A stretch of DNA of 64,000 nucleotides from Paenirhizobium selenitireducens ATCC BAA-1503 (GTDB lineage Bacteria; Pseudomonadota; Alphaproteobacteria; Rhizobiales; Rhizobiaceae): the NCBI RefSeq assembly GCF_000518785.1, contig NZ_JAEG01000009.1, positions 1 through 64,000 of the forward strand. The letters run 5' to 3'. The notes beneath the pieces were generated by a model that had not been told where the DNA came from, did not search any database, and saw only the letters and a program-made list of their open reading frames with translations. A program made the translations under genes and the position numbers. Below, one piece after another: positions 63,165 through 64,000 of this stretch; position 1 is the first letter of the stretch, and each line of letters begins with the position of its first letter.

Positions 63165-63923
63165 ATGATCAAGGAACGCGACATCATGGGAGGGCTGATG
63201 AAAGGCCTCAAGGTGATCGAGGCCTTCAGCGCCGAGCGACCACGGCTGTCGATCACCGAAGCCGCCGAGGCCGCGGGCCTCGATCGCGCCACCACCCGGC
63301 GCTGCCTGCTGACGCTCTCGGAAATGGGCTATGCGGCCTATGACGGGAAGTTCTTCACGCTGACGCCCCGCGTGCTCAGACTCGGAACAGGTTGCCTTGC
63401 GGCCATGCCCTTGCCGCGCATCGTGCAGCCGGTTCTCGACCGCCTGTCCCAGGAGATCGGCGAGAGCACGTCCGTTTCGATCCTCGACGAGAGCGAAATC
63501 GTCTATGTCGCGCGTGCCGCTCAGCGCCGGGTGATGTCGATCGCGCTGATGCCGGGTTCACGCCTGCCCGCCTACTGCACGTCGATGGGCCGCGTTCTGC
63601 TGGCGGCGCTGGATCCCGCAGAGGCAAGGCAGGTGCTGCAGGCATCCGCCCGGACAGCACGGACGGAGCGGACCGTGACAGATCTCGACGAACTGATGGC
63701 GATCCTCAAAGAGACACGCGAACAGGGTTACGCGCTGATCGACCAGGAGGTCGAACTGGGCCTGCGCTCCATAGCCGTGCCGCTGACGACGGCCCGCGGC
63801 CAGACCGTTGCCGCGCTCAATGTCGGGCTTGCCGCCGGCGCCGAACCCATGTCTGCGCTTGCAGCGCGTTATCTGCCGGCCTTGCGCAAGGTCCAGGCGG
63901 AACTTTCCCAGGTGCTCGCCTGA
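63165..63923 (+). CDS. pcaR: IclR-family regulator of the pca genes (PcaR/PobR type)
   Basis: A 252-residue IclR protein: MKGLKVIEAFSAERPRLSITEAAEAAGLDRATTRRCLLTLSEMGYA forms the N-terminal winged helix. The C-terminal effector domain has PVLDRLSQEIGESTSVSILDESEIVYVARA, CTSMGRVLLAAL and DQEVELGLRSIAVPL. Start at ATG 63165 after GGGAAGCGGA. Divergent from pcaIJF-B; likely activates them with beta-ketoadipate. Effector by analogy. Confidence 0.88.
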   Translation: MIKERDIMGGLMKGLKVIEAFSAERPRLSITEAAEAAGLDRATTRRCLLTLSEMGYAAYDGKFFTLTPRVLRLGTGCLAAMPLPRIVQPVLDRLSQEIGESTSVSILDESEIVYVARAAQRRVMSIALMPGSRLPAYCTSMGRVLLAALDPAEARQVLQASARTARTERTVTDLDELMAILKETREQGYALIDQEVELGLRSIAVPLTTARGQTVAALNVGLAAGAEPMSALAARYLPALRKVQAELSQVLA

Positions 63924-64000
63924 CCTGAAGAACAGGCGGCGTTCGCGACCGTAATGACCGGCAGACAAACCCTGCCGGGCGACGCTAACATGTCGAAAAG

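Noticed and set aside
63017..63295. N-terminal extension of the pcaI frame up to 63295
   Set aside because: It runs through the pcaI-pcaR promoter region and into the 5' end of pcaR; homologues begin near MDKTV at 63016.

Overview
The window is about 64 kb of GC-rich, densely coding DNA from an alphaproteobacterium, most likely Rhizobiaceae (Sinorhizobium/Rhizobium/Shinella type). The clue is the housekeeping stretch yejABEF, mepA, mgsA, glk, an ABC exporter, dapB and gpmA, an arrangement I recall from Rhizobiaceae chromosomes, together with a complete C-P lyase locus and a beta-ketoadipate (pca) locus. This assignment rests on gene content and remembered synteny, not on a database search. 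I found no rRNA, tRNA or CRISPR array.

Region by region. 1-2.7 kb: beta carbonic anhydrase, a DUF2478 nucleotide-binding protein and MoaA in overlapping frames, followed by a broken moaB/mogA-like gene. 2.8-4.3 kb: remains of an IS3-type transposase and a tyrosine integrase with several frameshifts, probably a decayed island edge. 4.5-6.2 kb: a TPR protein with an O-GlcNAc-transferase-like (GT41) domain. 6.4-9.7 kb: a LysR regulator divergent from a ring-cleaving dioxygenase, an esterase and an NADPH:FMN reductase, a set resembling quinone/hydroquinone detoxification. 9.7-18.9 kb: an eight-gene minus-strand operon combining 5-oxoprolinase subunits PxpA/B/C, a biotin carboxylase, a 79-residue biotin carrier and a three-part ABC importer with a TorT-like binding protein. 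Its divergent LysR regulator faces it across repeated TCAGA/TCTGA half-sites.

19.0-29.6 kb: an amino-acid or opine catabolic cluster. It holds a polar amino-acid ABC importer, a LysR regulator, a three-subunit FAD/2Fe-2S dehydrogenase, an aldehyde dehydrogenase, DapA-like and DapB-like paralogues and a saccharopine/lysine-6-dehydrogenase-like protein. The DapB paralogue lacks the catalytic histidine present in the ordinary DapB at 44.5 kb. The substrate is unknown to me, and this is the best candidate for an undescribed pathway. 29.7-33.0 kb: YigZ, a small protein, a CoxG-like protein, PncB and a small membrane protein. 33.0-39.8 kb: GhrA-like reductase and the yejABEF oligopeptide importer. 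40.0-46.0 kb: the conserved block mepA, mgsA, glk, exporter, dapB, gpmA.

46.0-59.3 kb: the phosphonate locus, phnF divergent from phnGHIJKL and a hexapeptide transferase, then phnC, phnD, phnE1, phnE2, a 2H phosphoesterase, phnM and phnN. Three Pho-box candidates (7-4-7 spacing) and a TGTCTA/TAGACA palindrome suggest control by PhoB and PhnF. No phnP is present, and the 2H phosphoesterase could fill its place. A 31-codon ORF with a strong ribosome-binding site runs antisense between phnI and phnJ. 59.3-63.9 kb: pcaIJF and pcaB on the minus strand, divergent from an IclR-family pcaR, with a palindromic operator between them.

The overall theme is scavenging: phosphonates, oxoproline or related lactams, an amino-acid or opine-like compound, peptides and aromatics. 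Most modules have their own regulator and most transport modules sit beside their catabolic enzymes.
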